This document shows positions 34,319-43,927 of a stretch of 64,000 nt of DNA, one piece after another. Origin of the DNA: Salegentibacter salinarum. Its GTDB lineage: Bacteria; Bacteroidota; Bacteroidia; Flavobacteriales; Flavobacteriaceae. Location of the stretch: positions 62,001 to 126,000 of the forward strand of contig NZ_FUZC01000009.1 of assembly GCF_900168115.1 (NCBI RefSeq), written 5' to 3'. Below the pieces are notes generated by a model that worked only from the letters and a program-made list of their open reading frames with translations, did no database searches and was not told the DNA's origin. The position numbers were made by a program, and so were the translations under genes. Positions within the stretch are counted from its first letter, which is position 1, and every line of letters starts with the position of its first letter.

Positions 34319-35275
34319 TTATACAGGAGAAATAGTGTTGAATAAAGATGTATTTGTTCTAATTTTTTCAGTTTGATCTTTATGAAATATTATATAATTC
34401 CATTCCCATCTTTTTAAATCTAACTCTGTTACGATAAAACGGTCTAATTTTTCAGCCTGACGGTTTTTCTTTAAATGAAAAATGTGAAAATCTTCAAAAT
34501 TAATTAATTCATTAAGTCTTTGTGCAATTTCTTTACTAAGTACTTCAATAATCAAAACCGGTTTAAATTTATTTAGATATTCCCCTAAACCCATTAAGGC
34601 TTCGGGTTCGTGCATTTCAATGTCTATCTTAATTAAATCTATTCCTTCAAGTTTATTTTTATTAATATAGTCCTTTATTGTTGTCGTTTCGACTTCATAT
34701 TCCATTATTTTACCTTTGTAGCCTTGCCAGTTCTTCATTTTATCGGGAGAAAGAGAAGCATTATCATTGGGATATGGGAGATCAAAAAAAGTTTGCTTTC
34801 CTGTAAAATTAGAAACCGCTATTTGTTCACATTTAATGTCAAAATTATTTATCTTATTGTTAGATTTTAATCTTTTAAAGGTATGTATTGAGGGCTCAAA
34901 GGCATATACACAAATTTCTGGCTTAATAGACTTAGCAACTAAACTATAAATACCGGTATTTGCCCCAATATCCAAAATTACTTCAGAAAATTGGCATAAT
35001 TCAATCCAGATCCATCCCAGGTCATTTTCAAAAGTTTCAAAAGGCCCTTCCCAAAAGGTTTCGTGTTCTATCATTCCCCCGTAATTATACATTTTAAAAT
35101 GATTATTTTTTGTAAGCTTTACTGTGAATTCTCCTTGAAAGTTTAACTTTTTAATTTTAGAAGATGGTGTGCAGTATTGCTTTATTCCCGAGCAAATAGA
35201 ACGTTGCACTGGGGTAGGTAATTTAGCATAAATTCTTAGGAATTTTGAAGTGAGAAAATTTTTGATTTTTTTCAT
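34319..35275 (-). CDS. FkbM family methyltransferase
   Basis: A 318-residue methyltransferase. SAM motif I is LDIGANTGIY (101-110), followed by FEPS (126-129), IDLIKIDIEMHEPEALMG and a VLIIEV strand, all typical of FkbM enzymes that methylate sugar hydroxyls. The N-terminal 45 residues are basic and probably lie at the membrane. It is transcribed alone, divergent from the ABC exporter genes across a 314-base gap. Confidence 0.87.
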   Translation of the reverse strand: MKKIKNFLTSKFLRIYAKLPTPVQRSICSGIKQYCTPSSKIKKLNFQGEFTVKLTKNNHFKMYNYGGMIEHETFWEGPFETFENDLGWIWIELCQFSEVILDIGANTGIYSLVAKSIKPEICVYAFEPSIHTFKRLKSNNKINNFDIKCEQIAVSNFTGKQTFFDLPYPNDNASLSPDKMKNWQGYKGKIMEYEVETTTIKDYINKNKLEGIDLIKIDIEMHEPEALMGLGEYLNKFKPVLIIEVLSKEIAQRLNELINFEDFHIFHLKKNRQAEKLDRFIVTELDLKRWEWNYIIFHKDQTEKIRTNTSLFNTISPV

Positions 35276-35589
35276 AAGGGCTAAAAATAATTAATTAGTT
35301 ATTAACTCACAGAGTAAACTTATAATTCCTTTTTAGAAGAGGTAAGATCGCTTTAGGTTTAGAATTATAATATGTATTTTTCGCACCTCGAACCAGGATC
35401 TATTTAATATAAAGAGCACATCTTAATTAACACTATTCTTAAGGCTGAAAATATCGCTGAATAAAACCGTTTGGGTACGGTAGGAATCGGCACCTTAGGT
35501 AATGGCTTAAATTAGGACAGTATGAATTTTTAAACTATTTTGGTTTCCATCCAGAATACTTTCAATTGTAAAGTTTTTAAATAATATCT
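35276..35589. other. 314-base divergent intergenic region
   Basis: It separates the FkbM gene (minus) from the Wzm-like gene (plus) and should contain both promoters. On the plus strand a TATTTTG sequence near 35549 is one base short of the TAnnTTTG consensus. No ORF, palindromic element or hairpin with a T-run is seen. Confidence 0.45.
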
Positions 35590-36420
35590 ATGCAAATCCG
35601 TATTTACCAAAAAGAAAGGAATTTAAGCCCTGTAAAACTGCTTAAAGAAACTTTTCTGGATATTTATAAATCGCGTTTTCTTGCACGGCAATTGGCCGAG
35701 CGGGATATTAAAGCTCAGTACAGACAATCTTATCTCGGGATTTTATGGGCCTTTCTTACACCATTAGCAACCGCTGCGGTTTGGATTTTTCTTAATCTTT
35801 CGGGGACAATCCAGGTTACTGATACTGGAATTCCCTATCCGGTTTTTGCATTTACAGGAACTTTGTTATGGTCAATAATCACAGAGGCTGTTAACAGTCC
35901 TACCCAAAGTACTAATGCGGCACGGGGACTAATGAGTAAAATTAATTTCCCTAAGGAAGGACTCATAATTTCCGGGATTTATAAATTACTTTTTAATTCT
36001 TCTATTAAGATAATATTGTTAATCGCTTTTGTTTTTATTTTTGGACTCGGTTTTCATTGGGGGTTATTGCTTTTACCTTTTGCCATCCTTGGGGCTCTTC
36101 TTTTTGGAATAACAATAGGGCTACTACTTACACCCTTAGGAATGTTATATAAAGATATTGGCAAAATTGTTACTATGGGGTTTAGTTTTTTAATGTATAT
36201 AACTCCTGTGGTATATGCAGTTCCAGATTCTGGCCTTATGAAAACAATTATGGAGATTAATCCCTTTACCCCTGTGATTTTGACTTGCAGGGATATTATA
36301 ACCGGAGCAAGCTCAGATTATCTTGTGTATTTTTTAATTATTATGACCTTGTGCATTCCACTTTTTCTGGTGGCTCTTATCTTATATAGAATTTCAATTC
36401 CTATACTTATCGAGCGATAA
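35590..36420 (+). CDS. wzm: Polysaccharide ABC exporter permease (Wzm/TagG-like)
   Basis: A 276-residue ABC-2 type permease with six predicted membrane helices. An amphipathic N-terminus with ARQLAERDIKAQYRQSYLGILWAFLTPL is the classic Wzm/TagG/KpsM signature. It exports a completed lipid-linked polysaccharide across the inner membrane together with the Wzt-like ATPase 110 bases downstream. This is a second export route besides Wza/Wzc. Confidence 0.9.
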   Translation: MQIRIYQKERNLSPVKLLKETFLDIYKSRFLARQLAERDIKAQYRQSYLGILWAFLTPLATAAVWIFLNLSGTIQVTDTGIPYPVFAFTGTLLWSIITEAVNSPTQSTNAARGLMSKINFPKEGLIISGIYKLLFNSSIKIILLIAFVFIFGLGFHWGLLLLPFAILGALLFGITIGLLLTPLGMLYKDIGKIVTMGFSFLMYITPVVYAVPDSGLMKTIMEINPFTPVILTCRDIITGASSDYLVYFLIIMTLCIPLFLVALILYRISIPILIER

Positions 36421-36529
36421 AAAAGTGTAGAATATTAAATAGAGAAATTAGAAGTCTGTATTTAAAGCTTCAATTTTAACCTAAGAAATTCTTACTTTTA
36501 ACCCCACTCAAAAATAAAAATCATGGCTT

Positions 36530-37762
36530 ATGCCTAATAAAGATCAGGAAGTTTTAGTGAAAGTGGAAGGGCTCTCCAAAAAATTCTGTAAAGACCTTAA
36601 AACCAGCCTTTGGTATGGCGTCCAGGATTTGTTGAGTAATCTCAAAGGTAATAGAGCCGAAAGGGAGTTGCGGGAGAAAGAATTCTGGGCGGTTAAGGAT
36701 ATTTCGTTTGAACTTAGGCGTGGAGAATGTCTGGGACTTATTGGGCATAATGGAGCTGGGAAATCTACTTTGCTTAAAATACTTAATGGGCTTCTTAACC
36801 CTGATGCCGGTAAAGTCACTATTAAAGGTCGGGTAGGCGCACTTATAGAACTTGGCGCCGGGTTTAACCCTATTCTTACTGGAAGGGAAAATATTTATAA
36901 TAACGGAGCCATCCTGGGTTTTAGCCGAAAAGAGATTAATGAAAAGTTAGACGAGATCATAGATTTTGCAGAAATACGCGAATTTATAGATATGCCAGTG
37001 CAAAATTATAGCAGCGGGATGAAAGTACGTCTCGGTTTTGCCGTCGCCGCCCAAATGGAACCCGACGTTTTAATTATTGATGAAGTGCTGGCGGTAGGGG
37101 ATATGGGGTTTAAATTAAAGTGCTTTAAAACGATTGATGAGATTTTACCCCGAACAGCAATTGTTTTTGTTTCTCATAGCATGCCACAAGTTTCCCGGTT
37201 ATGTAACCAGGTAATTTTGATGGAGCAAGGCAAATCTAGCTTTCAAGGGAATGATATTGCTAGAGCCATTGATTTATATTATAATCGTTTTTTAAACAAT
37301 AGTAGCCAGGAAATTTTCAGCGATGGTACCTTTAGGCTTGAAAAAGTTGAGTTGATGGGCGCTACAGGATATGAAGGAAAAGTTCCAGTACTACATTGGA
37401 ATGATAATTTAAATCTATTTTTTAAATTTAAAGTAAAGAATGTAAAAGAGGTTCCTCGTTTTGTTATTTCTATTTTTGATAAGGAGCAACGTCCAATTGC
37501 AGTTTTTGAAAAAAATGATAAAAATGCAGGTTTAGAAATTAAAGACGGCAATTTGGAATTTTTCGTTAATCACCCTAATTTACAGTTGACAAAAGGATTA
37601 TACTCGTTGCATGTTCTTCTCTTAAAAATGAATTCTTCTGGACCTATTTTACGGATGAATGATGTATTATCGTTTCAAATAATCCATAAAGAAGATGTTT
37701 GGCCGCCTTTACTACTAAAAACCAACTATCAGAATTACTCTATTAAAAACTTGACGCAATAG
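36530..37762 (+). CDS. wzt: Polysaccharide ABC exporter ATPase with C-terminal carbohydrate-binding domain (Wzt-like)
   Basis: A 410-residue ABC ATPase. Walker A is GHNGAGKST (72-80), the signature is SSGM (161-164) and Walker B with the exporter-specific LIIDEVLAVGD is at 181-191. Residues about 255-405 form a beta-rich extension like the Wzt C-terminal domain, which recognises the terminal modification of the polymer before export. The extension implies an export-coupled chain terminator, such as a methyl or sulfate group. It pairs with the preceding permease. Confidence 0.9.
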   Translation: MPNKDQEVLVKVEGLSKKFCKDLKTSLWYGVQDLLSNLKGNRAERELREKEFWAVKDISFELRRGECLGLIGHNGAGKSTLLKILNGLLNPDAGKVTIKGRVGALIELGAGFNPILTGRENIYNNGAILGFSRKEINEKLDEIIDFAEIREFIDMPVQNYSSGMKVRLGFAVAAQMEPDVLIIDEVLAVGDMGFKLKCFKTIDEILPRTAIVFVSHSMPQVSRLCNQVILMEQGKSSFQGNDIARAIDLYYNRFLNNSSQEIFSDGTFRLEKVELMGATGYEGKVPVLHWNDNLNLFFKFKVKNVKEVPRFVISIFDKEQRPIAVFEKNDKNAGLEIKDGNLEFFVNHPNLQLTKGLYSLHVLLLKMNSSGPILRMNDVLSFQIIHKEDVWPPLLLKTNYQNYSIKNLTQ

Positions 37763-37853
37763 GTGTAGAATATTCTAATTTTGCTGAAAAATTTTCCTAA
37801 TTGGAAATGAGAAATTTTATTTTTGTTAGGTTTTTTTATTGGATTAATCGCAA

Positions 37854-38735
37854 ATGAATAAGATGTTTGTAACAGAAATAGTAAAAAACATTAAGTTAAG
37901 TTTAATTAGAAGAGTTTTAAGAAAAACAGAATTAATACTTGTGGTCAGTACCGGTAGAACAGGTACAAAGTTTTTTGAATCTTTTCTAAAAAAAATTTTC
38001 CCGAAATCTCCTGTTTTTCACGAACCCAAGCCAGATTTATTTGATATTTCAATAAAAAAAATCCGTTTTGGAGTATCGGAAGAGAAATTAAAAAATGAAA
38101 TTCTTTTTCATCGAACACAACTCTTTTATGATAATTATTCCTTTTTAGAAATTATACCTTTGGTCTTTTTTCGAAAATCAGTTTATGTGGAATCTAATCC
38201 TTTTGTATTTCCCATTTTAAATGAATTTTCCTCATTGTTTAAAAATGTAAAAATTATTTATGTTTCCAGAGACTTTAAAACTTATAGTGTATCTGCATAT
38301 AATATGTCCCCACAGGGTGATGGGATTTCTAATTTTTACGGTATGGCAGATAGAAGGGAACGTCTAACTGCCGTAGATTTTGGTGAGATGTCTAAGAGGC
38401 AGTGGGATTTCTTATCCAGAATGGAAAAAATTGCCTGGTATTGGAACAAGTGTAATAAAATACTTTACACTGAATTGCCAAAAAAGAATTCAATTCACAT
38501 GAAATTTGAAAATTTATTTTCTGAAGATCCCTTGGTTCAAAAATCGGAATTGGAAAGAATTATGAGTTTTTTAGAAAAATATAATATAGATGTCCTTGAG
38601 TTTGATGAACTGATGAATAATAAGATTAATAAAAGTAATCCAAGTGGAGTCGATAGGATTACTAATTTTGAAGAAAAAAATTCCGTTCTGGTTTTTAAGT
38701 TAACAGATGAAATGAGAAAAAATTTGAACTACTAA
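37854..38735 (+). CDS. Sulfotransferase-like P-loop protein
   Basis: A 293-residue protein with a P-loop STGRTGTK (32-39) and a later VKIIYVSRDFKTYSVSAYNM segment that fits the 3'-phosphate site of sulfotransferases. Similarity to named sulfotransferases is limited to these sites, so the call is by fold. It lies directly after the exporter ATPase and before an FkbM gene, consistent with a role in decorating or capping the exported polymer. Confidence 0.65.
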   Translation: MNKMFVTEIVKNIKLSLIRRVLRKTELILVVSTGRTGTKFFESFLKKIFPKSPVFHEPKPDLFDISIKKIRFGVSEEKLKNEILFHRTQLFYDNYSFLEIIPLVFFRKSVYVESNPFVFPILNEFSSLFKNVKIIYVSRDFKTYSVSAYNMSPQGDGISNFYGMADRRERLTAVDFGEMSKRQWDFLSRMEKIAWYWNKCNKILYTELPKKNSIHMKFENLFSEDPLVQKSELERIMSFLEKYNIDVLEFDELMNNKINKSNPSGVDRITNFEEKNSVLVFKLTDEMRKNLNY

Positions 38736-38766
38736 ATTTAAGCTGATTAAATATTTATAGAAAACC

Positions 38767-39681
38767 ATGGATAATCTATTTAGATTATATTATATTCAAT
38801 GGATAAGAAGGTTCATAGAGGATAAAAAATTCAAGGGTAAATGGCGTTTGGGAAAATTCTTGGATTCAGTAACTCCTGAATTAAGAGACAATGTTATTGT
38901 TAAAACCAAAAATGGCTTTAAATTAAAGATTTCTCCTTTGTATGATAAAGGAATTGAAAAAAAAATTTTCGAAAACGGTATTTACGAAGAAGGAACTTTA
39001 TGGTGTTTTCAACAAATAATAAAAAAGGGGGATATAATTTTTGATCTTGGAGCTAATATAGGTCTTACAACCATACATGCGAGCAAACTAACTGGAAAAA
39101 AAGGCAGAGTATATGCATTTGAACCAATGCCTACCACCTTTAATATTTTAAATGAAAATATAAGACTTAATCGTATTAAAAACGTATTAGCCTTGAATTT
39201 TGGACTTAGCGACAAGAATAAAAAAGGTGAAATTTTCCCCAATTTGCATATTAATCGGGGAGCTGCTTCAATCTATGCAGCCAACAGGATTGAAGGAGTA
39301 GAAATTGATCTAAAAACCCTAGATTCTTTTATCAGCAATAATAATATTGATAAGGTTGATTTCATTAAAATTGATATCGAAGGAGCGGAAGTACCAATGC
39401 TAAAAGGAGCAAACATTTTTTTTTCAACATATGAAAAGCCAATAATCTGTATTGAATTTAGTAAAAATGTTCATACTGAATTTTCTCCTTATTTCATATA
39501 TGATTATTTGAACGGAAAATTAAATTATGATATATTTAAACAATTGAAAGGAAAAGAGAGCCTCACTCCCTTAATTAAAATTAATAGCAAAGAGGAATTA
39601 CCTAAGCACGACAATTTATACTGTTTTCAGCAATATCACTATAAAAGGTTGCCCAAAGATTTCTTTTTTAAAAATTCATGA
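38767..39681 (+). CDS. FkbM family methyltransferase
   Basis: A 304-residue FkbM methyltransferase: SAM motif FDLGANIG (92-99), YAFEPMPTTFNIL, and VDFIKIDIEGAEVPMLKGA. Distinct from the other two copies in the window; the C-terminal quarter differs most. Its last 4 bases overlap the next glycosyltransferase gene (ATGA), so it is coupled to it. A sugar-methylation role is likely, and methylation is a known stop signal read by Wzt C-terminal domains. Confidence 0.87.
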   Translation: MDNLFRLYYIQWIRRFIEDKKFKGKWRLGKFLDSVTPELRDNVIVKTKNGFKLKISPLYDKGIEKKIFENGIYEEGTLWCFQQIIKKGDIIFDLGANIGLTTIHASKLTGKKGRVYAFEPMPTTFNILNENIRLNRIKNVLALNFGLSDKNKKGEIFPNLHINRGAASIYAANRIEGVEIDLKTLDSFISNNNIDKVDFIKIDIEGAEVPMLKGANIFFSTYEKPIICIEFSKNVHTEFSPYFIYDYLNGKLNYDIFKQLKGKESLTPLIKINSKEELPKHDNLYCFQQYHYKRLPKDFFFKNS

Positions 39682-40901
39682 ATATAGCTTTTATCGTAAA
39701 AGGATTTCCTACCCTTACTCAAACTTTTATAGAAAATCAAATTGTGGCCTTGTTGAAAGAAGGCCATGATGTTGATATTTTTGCTTTTAAAAAAGGCGAT
39801 TTATCTATTTTACATCCTGATATTGCTAAATATCATCTATTAGATAGAGTTACTTATAAAGAAGAAATGCCGCCTTCAAAAAAAAGAAGGGTTAAAGATC
39901 TTTTGCTGTGGACAAAGAAAAATTTTTTTCATATCCATTGGAGAGAATTTTTACATGCTTTATTGTCTGAGAAATATAATAAAGAAACCTTTTTAAATCT
40001 GTTTTATAAAAGTAAATGGTTTTTGTCCGGGCAGAAATATGATGTTATTCATGCTCATTTTGGTGATAATAGTATTCCTATTGCAAATTTAAAAGAGAAA
40101 GGATTTTTAAGAGGAGTGAAGTTTGTTGTTACCTTCCACGGCTATGATTTAACTCCTACTTTATTATCTCACTATGAACATCAATATAAAGAAATTTTTA
40201 AGCATGCTTATGCCTTTACGGTTAATACAGCGTATACCAAAGACCTTCTTTTAAAAGTTAAGCCACATCTACAAAATATAAATATTTTACCTGTGGGACT
40301 CAATCCTGTCCTTTTTCAAAGGGAAAATAAATTAAAGAATAATTTTAGAATTCTTTTTTGTGGGAGACTCATTCCATTAAAAGGCCCATTTTTATTACTG
40401 GAAATTATTGCAGAATTAAGAAGTAGAGGTTTTCGTGATGTTGAATTAGAAATTATTGGTGATGGAGAGTGTAGGGAAAAATTAGAGGAAAAGGTAAAAC
40501 AAATTGATATTGAAAGAAATGTCTTTTTTAGAGGTGCTTTAAATCAGTTAGAAATTAGAGACAGTATGGAAAAAGCATTTGTGCTTTTACATCCTGGGAT
40601 ATATGATCCACAAACTGGTCGGGCTGAAACCCAGGGCTTAGTGATCCAGGAGGCACAAGCTATGGAGCTCCCGGTAATTGTATCAGACGTAGGGGGAATG
40701 AAATATGGTCTAATCGATGGAGAAACGGGATTTGTTGTAAAAAAAAATGATATAGGTGGTTTTGCCGATGCCATTGAAAAATTGATTTTAAACAGAGAAC
40801 TGAGGGAAAAAATGGGAAAACTTGGGAGAGAATTTGTAGAAAAAAATTATGATTCTTCTTTTTTAGTCAAGAAATTACTGGATTTATATAAGGCTAATTA
40901 A
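39678..40901 (+). CDS. Glycosyltransferase family 4 (WcaL/AmsK-like)
   Basis: A 407-residue GT-B enzyme. The N-terminus VKGFPTLTQTFIENQI and the HAHFGDNSI segment are typical of the colanic-acid/amylovoran WcaL-AmsK branch. FCGRLIPLKGP at the domain junction and TQGLVIQEAQAMELPVIVSDVGG (long EX7E region) complete the site. The segment 215-400 is well conserved. It overlaps the FkbM stop by 4 bases. The 228-base gap that follows contains no obvious feature. Confidence 0.88.
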   Translation: MNIAFIVKGFPTLTQTFIENQIVALLKEGHDVDIFAFKKGDLSILHPDIAKYHLLDRVTYKEEMPPSKKRRVKDLLLWTKKNFFHIHWREFLHALLSEKYNKETFLNLFYKSKWFLSGQKYDVIHAHFGDNSIPIANLKEKGFLRGVKFVVTFHGYDLTPTLLSHYEHQYKEIFKHAYAFTVNTAYTKDLLLKVKPHLQNINILPVGLNPVLFQRENKLKNNFRILFCGRLIPLKGPFLLLEIIAELRSRGFRDVELEIIGDGECREKLEEKVKQIDIERNVFFRGALNQLEIRDSMEKAFVLLHPGIYDPQTGRAETQGLVIQEAQAMELPVIVSDVGGMKYGLIDGETGFVVKKNDIGGFADAIEKLILNRELREKMGKLGREFVEKNYDSSFLVKKLLDLYKAN

Positions 40902-41129
40902 TACGTTTTTCGTGAAACGCATAAATAATCCCACCTTTCTATTTCGTTAAAGAATAGTAATAATTTTAAGCTTATTCAAATTATTAGGTTTTATTCACGC
41001 TTTTAGTTCTTGAATTTTTGGTTTAGATAAAAGAGGTCAAAATTACTATCAACTAGAATCTATATAAAAATAATTCAATGAATGTTGGAAGCCATGTTTT
41101 CTTATATTGCAATTTAAATTTTCGCAAAA

Positions 41130-42086
41130 CTGAACCATTTAGTTGCCATAATAATCCCTACCTATAATCGAGCTCATTTTCTCGGCTCAACACTGGATTC
41201 TATCCTGGTCCAGACTTATAAAAAATGGGAATGTATAATTGTGGATGATGGGTCAACTGATTACACAGAAAAACTAATGGAATTTTACTGCGCTAAAGAT
41301 TTCAGAATTCAGTTTCATCACCGCCCAAAAAAACGAAGGAAAGGAGCCAATGCCTGTAGGAATTATGGGTTTGAGTTATGTAAAGGTAAATACATACAAT
41401 GGTTTGATAGCGACGACCTTATGGCACCCAATTTTTTAGACCTAAAAGTTAAAGCCATTGAGGAAAACAAGGTTGATTATGTGATTTCAAAATCGGCTAA
41501 TTTTAAAGATCCTAATCGGGCAGATATTATTAGTAAAAATGAAAAATATTACAGGTTTAATGATTTTGAGATAACCAATTATAATTATGTAACTCAAAAG
41601 ATAAACTGGTTAACCTACGATTTTTTAGGTAAGAGAGAAGTATGTGAAAAAGTGAGATTTAATGAGACGCTTTCTTCGGGACAGGAATATAATTTTTTTT
41701 CCAAATTAACCTGTTTTTCGGTTAATGGCCTTATAATTGATTCCTACCTTACTTATAGGCGTATGCATTCCCAGTCTATACGTTCTAATTTATATAGAAA
41801 TAGGAAGGAAAAAGAAGAATTGCAATACAATCAACTGGAAACCTGGCGGGAATTAAGTGAAATTTCTCCCAACTCTCCTTCTGTAAAATATCTTTTTTTT
41901 TCCTTGATTAAAATTGATTCCAGGGAACGTATGAATCTAAAAACTCAAACTTATTTACTTAAAACCTTATTAAAAAAAGGAAGGTTGCATGATGTTGCTT
42001 TACTGCTGTGCTTCGAGTACATTTATAAACCGAGTGGAATAGGCTATATTTTTCGTAAAAAACTTCTACAAAGTATAGAAAAGTAA
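41130..42086 (+). CDS. Glycosyltransferase family 2 with an apparent CTG start
   Basis: A GT2 enzyme of 318 residues if read from CTG at 41130. The frame is open back to 41118 (TAA at 41115), and no ATG, GTG or TTG lies between 41118 and the conserved core. The residues LNHLVAIIIPTYNRAHFLG align exactly with the first residues of the two downstream paralogues (MQKLVSIII and MKPLVSIII), where CTG stands in place of ATG. The first later start, GTG at 41241, would remove the nucleotide-binding strand. Metal site FDSDDL. It is the first of three tandem GT2 copies. CTG may be a real weak start or a start-loss mutation. Confidence 0.7.
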   Translation: MNHLVAIIIPTYNRAHFLGSTLDSILVQTYKKWECIIVDDGSTDYTEKLMEFYCAKDFRIQFHHRPKKRRKGANACRNYGFELCKGKYIQWFDSDDLMAPNFLDLKVKAIEENKVDYVISKSANFKDPNRADIISKNEKYYRFNDFEITNYNYVTQKINWLTYDFLGKREVCEKVRFNETLSSGQEYNFFSKLTCFSVNGLIIDSYLTYRRMHSQSIRSNLYRNRKEKEELQYNQLETWRELSEISPNSPSVKYLFFSLIKIDSRERMNLKTQTYLLKTLLKKGRLHDVALLLCFEYIYKPSGIGYIFRKKLLQSIEK

Positions 42087-42099
42087 ATTAGCAATCTAA

Positions 42100-43062
42100 A
42101 TGCAGAAATTGGTTTCAATTATTATACCTACCTATAACAGGGCACACTTACTGGGTGAAACCTTGGATTCTGTATCAGCTCAATCCTATCATAATTGGGA
42201 ATGTCTTATAATAGATGACAGCTCTACCGATTATACAAAAAAGTTACTGGAGTTTTATTGCGAAAAAGACTCCAGGTTTCAATATCATCAACGCCCAACA
42301 GTTAGGCCGAAAGGTGCTAATGCCTGTAGGAACTATGGATTTGAAATAAGTGAAGGCGAATTTATAAATTGGTTTGATGATGATGATGTGATGCTGCCCG
42401 GTTATATGGAATCATCCTTAAAAGCTTTTAAAGAAGTGCATCTTTTTATTGTTTCCAAAGGCTATTATTTAATGAATGATTCGGCAAAACGTATTCCAAT
42501 GAAAATAGAAATAAAGGATAGTTTATTTAAATCTTTAGTGTTATGGGAGAGTCATATTATTACCAATTCTGTTGTTTTTAGGAGGTCTTTCTTAGAAACT
42601 AAGAAACTCTTTAATATTAAAATTTCCAGGGGGCAGGAAGCAGAATTTTTCTCAAGAATTTTTTTCAACCTACCGGAATCCTCTTATAAGGTGATAAAGG
42701 AACCTCAATTCTTATATCGACAACATTTAGAATCTAAAACTCATAAAAATAGAGCTTATGTAAGGAGTTTTAAAGAATCCCAGGCTTTCATTTCAATGAG
42801 AAATTTAAAATATAGTCTGGAATTAAAAGACCCGGATTTGATTGTAACATTGTATAGTGATATAAAACAATTATTTTTTATGGGTATTGAGCATAAACAT
42901 AAGAAAAATTCATTTTATATTTTAAAAAACTTTATTCCTTTACTTTGGAAAATTAACAAAGAGTTAAGCATAAAATGGTTGATTTGTGGATCTTTAATTT
43001 TTATTACAGGAAAGAATAGTTACATCTTGGGAAAACCTATTAGGCGAAGTGAAATTATTTAA
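42100..43062 (+). CDS. Glycosyltransferase family 2, tandem copy 2
   Basis: A 320-residue GT2 enzyme. It begins MQKLVSIIIPTYNRAHLLG and keeps the WECLIIDDSSTDYT segment, GANACRNYG and the metal site FDDDD. The first 110 residues are very close to the copies before and after it; the C-terminal halves have diverged, which suggests different acceptors. Its last 14 bases overlap the start of copy 3. Confidence 0.87.
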   Translation: MQKLVSIIIPTYNRAHLLGETLDSVSAQSYHNWECLIIDDSSTDYTKKLLEFYCEKDSRFQYHQRPTVRPKGANACRNYGFEISEGEFINWFDDDDVMLPGYMESSLKAFKEVHLFIVSKGYYLMNDSAKRIPMKIEIKDSLFKSLVLWESHIITNSVVFRRSFLETKKLFNIKISRGQEAEFFSRIFFNLPESSYKVIKEPQFLYRQHLESKTHKNRAYVRSFKESQAFISMRNLKYSLELKDPDLIVTLYSDIKQLFFMGIEHKHKKNSFYILKNFIPLLWKINKELSIKWLICGSLIFITGKNSYILGKPIRRSEII

Positions 43063-43915
43063 TTCCGAAATGAAACCATTAGTTTCCATCATTATACCCA
43101 CATACAATAGGGCTCATTTAATAGGTGAAACCCTGGATTCGGTTATTGCCCAAACATATAAGAATTGGGAATGTATTGTTGTAGATGATCATTCTACTGA
43201 TAATACCTCACAAGTCGGCTTAGAATATACAATCAAGGACGAGAGAATAACCTTTGTTAAAAGACCTAAGGGAAGTCTTAAAGGGGCTGCTTCTTGCAGA
43301 AATATAGGCTTGAAGAATGCAAAGGGTGACTTTGTACAATTTCTGGATTCAGACGACCTGTTGGCTCCTGACAAGTTAGAGGTCCAGTTTAAGTATGCCC
43401 GAAAAGAAATATTACTTACGGGGAAATGGGGATATTTTTCCAGCCGGGACCATTTAGAAAGGTTTAAATACAAGCAAAGATCTTATCGTAACTTCAAAGC
43501 ACCCCTGAAGTTGCTTTCTTGTTTTGGAAAAAACGATGAGTTCTTCCCATTACATACCTACCTTATCCCAATGGAAGTTATTAAAAAAGCTGGAAAATGG
43601 AGAGAAGATCTTGGAAATAATGATGATGCAGAATATATAAGCAGAATTTTGAGGAATACCAGAAAGGTGAAATTTGTTAAACTTGCTCGAGTCTTCTACC
43701 GTGTGGAAGGCAAAAGTACCCTTAGTGGTTTCAATACATATGAAAATGCTCTAAGTGCAGTTAAGTCACTACGATATCTTGAATACAATTTATCCGATTA
43801 TCCAAAAATAAAAGCGAGGTATGTAGGAAATCTTAAAGCGAATATTAGTAAAAGGATTAAGGCATCATATCCGATACTTTATGAGCAAAACGCTGATCTA
43901 TGGATTAATAATTAA
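43049..43915 (+). CDS. Glycosyltransferase family 2, tandem copy 3
   Basis: A 288-residue GT2 enzyme with the same N-terminal block (PLVSIIIPTYNRAHLIG), WECIVVDDHSTDNT, GAASCRNIG and LDSDDLLAPDKL. It is shorter than the other two copies at the C-terminus. It could also start at ATG 43070 (MKPLVS), which would remove the overlap with copy 2 and align better with its paralogues. Confidence 0.85.
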   Translation: MKLFNSEMKPLVSIIIPTYNRAHLIGETLDSVIAQTYKNWECIVVDDHSTDNTSQVGLEYTIKDERITFVKRPKGSLKGAASCRNIGLKNAKGDFVQFLDSDDLLAPDKLEVQFKYARKEILLTGKWGYFSSRDHLERFKYKQRSYRNFKAPLKLLSCFGKNDEFFPLHTYLIPMEVIKKAGKWREDLGNNDDAEYISRILRNTRKVKFVKLARVFYRVEGKSTLSGFNTYENALSAVKSLRYLEYNLSDYPKIKARYVGNLKANISKRIKASYPILYEQNADLWINN

Positions 43916-43927
43916 TTCGAAAATGTC

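Noticed and set aside
41115-41260. Frameshift at the start of the GT2 gene
   Set aside because: The conserved N-terminus is in the same frame as the rest; only the start codon is unusual.
41241-42086. GT2 gene starting at the GTG at 41241
   Set aside because: This start would delete the first strand and nucleotide loop that are clearly encoded upstream in the same frame and match the paralogues.
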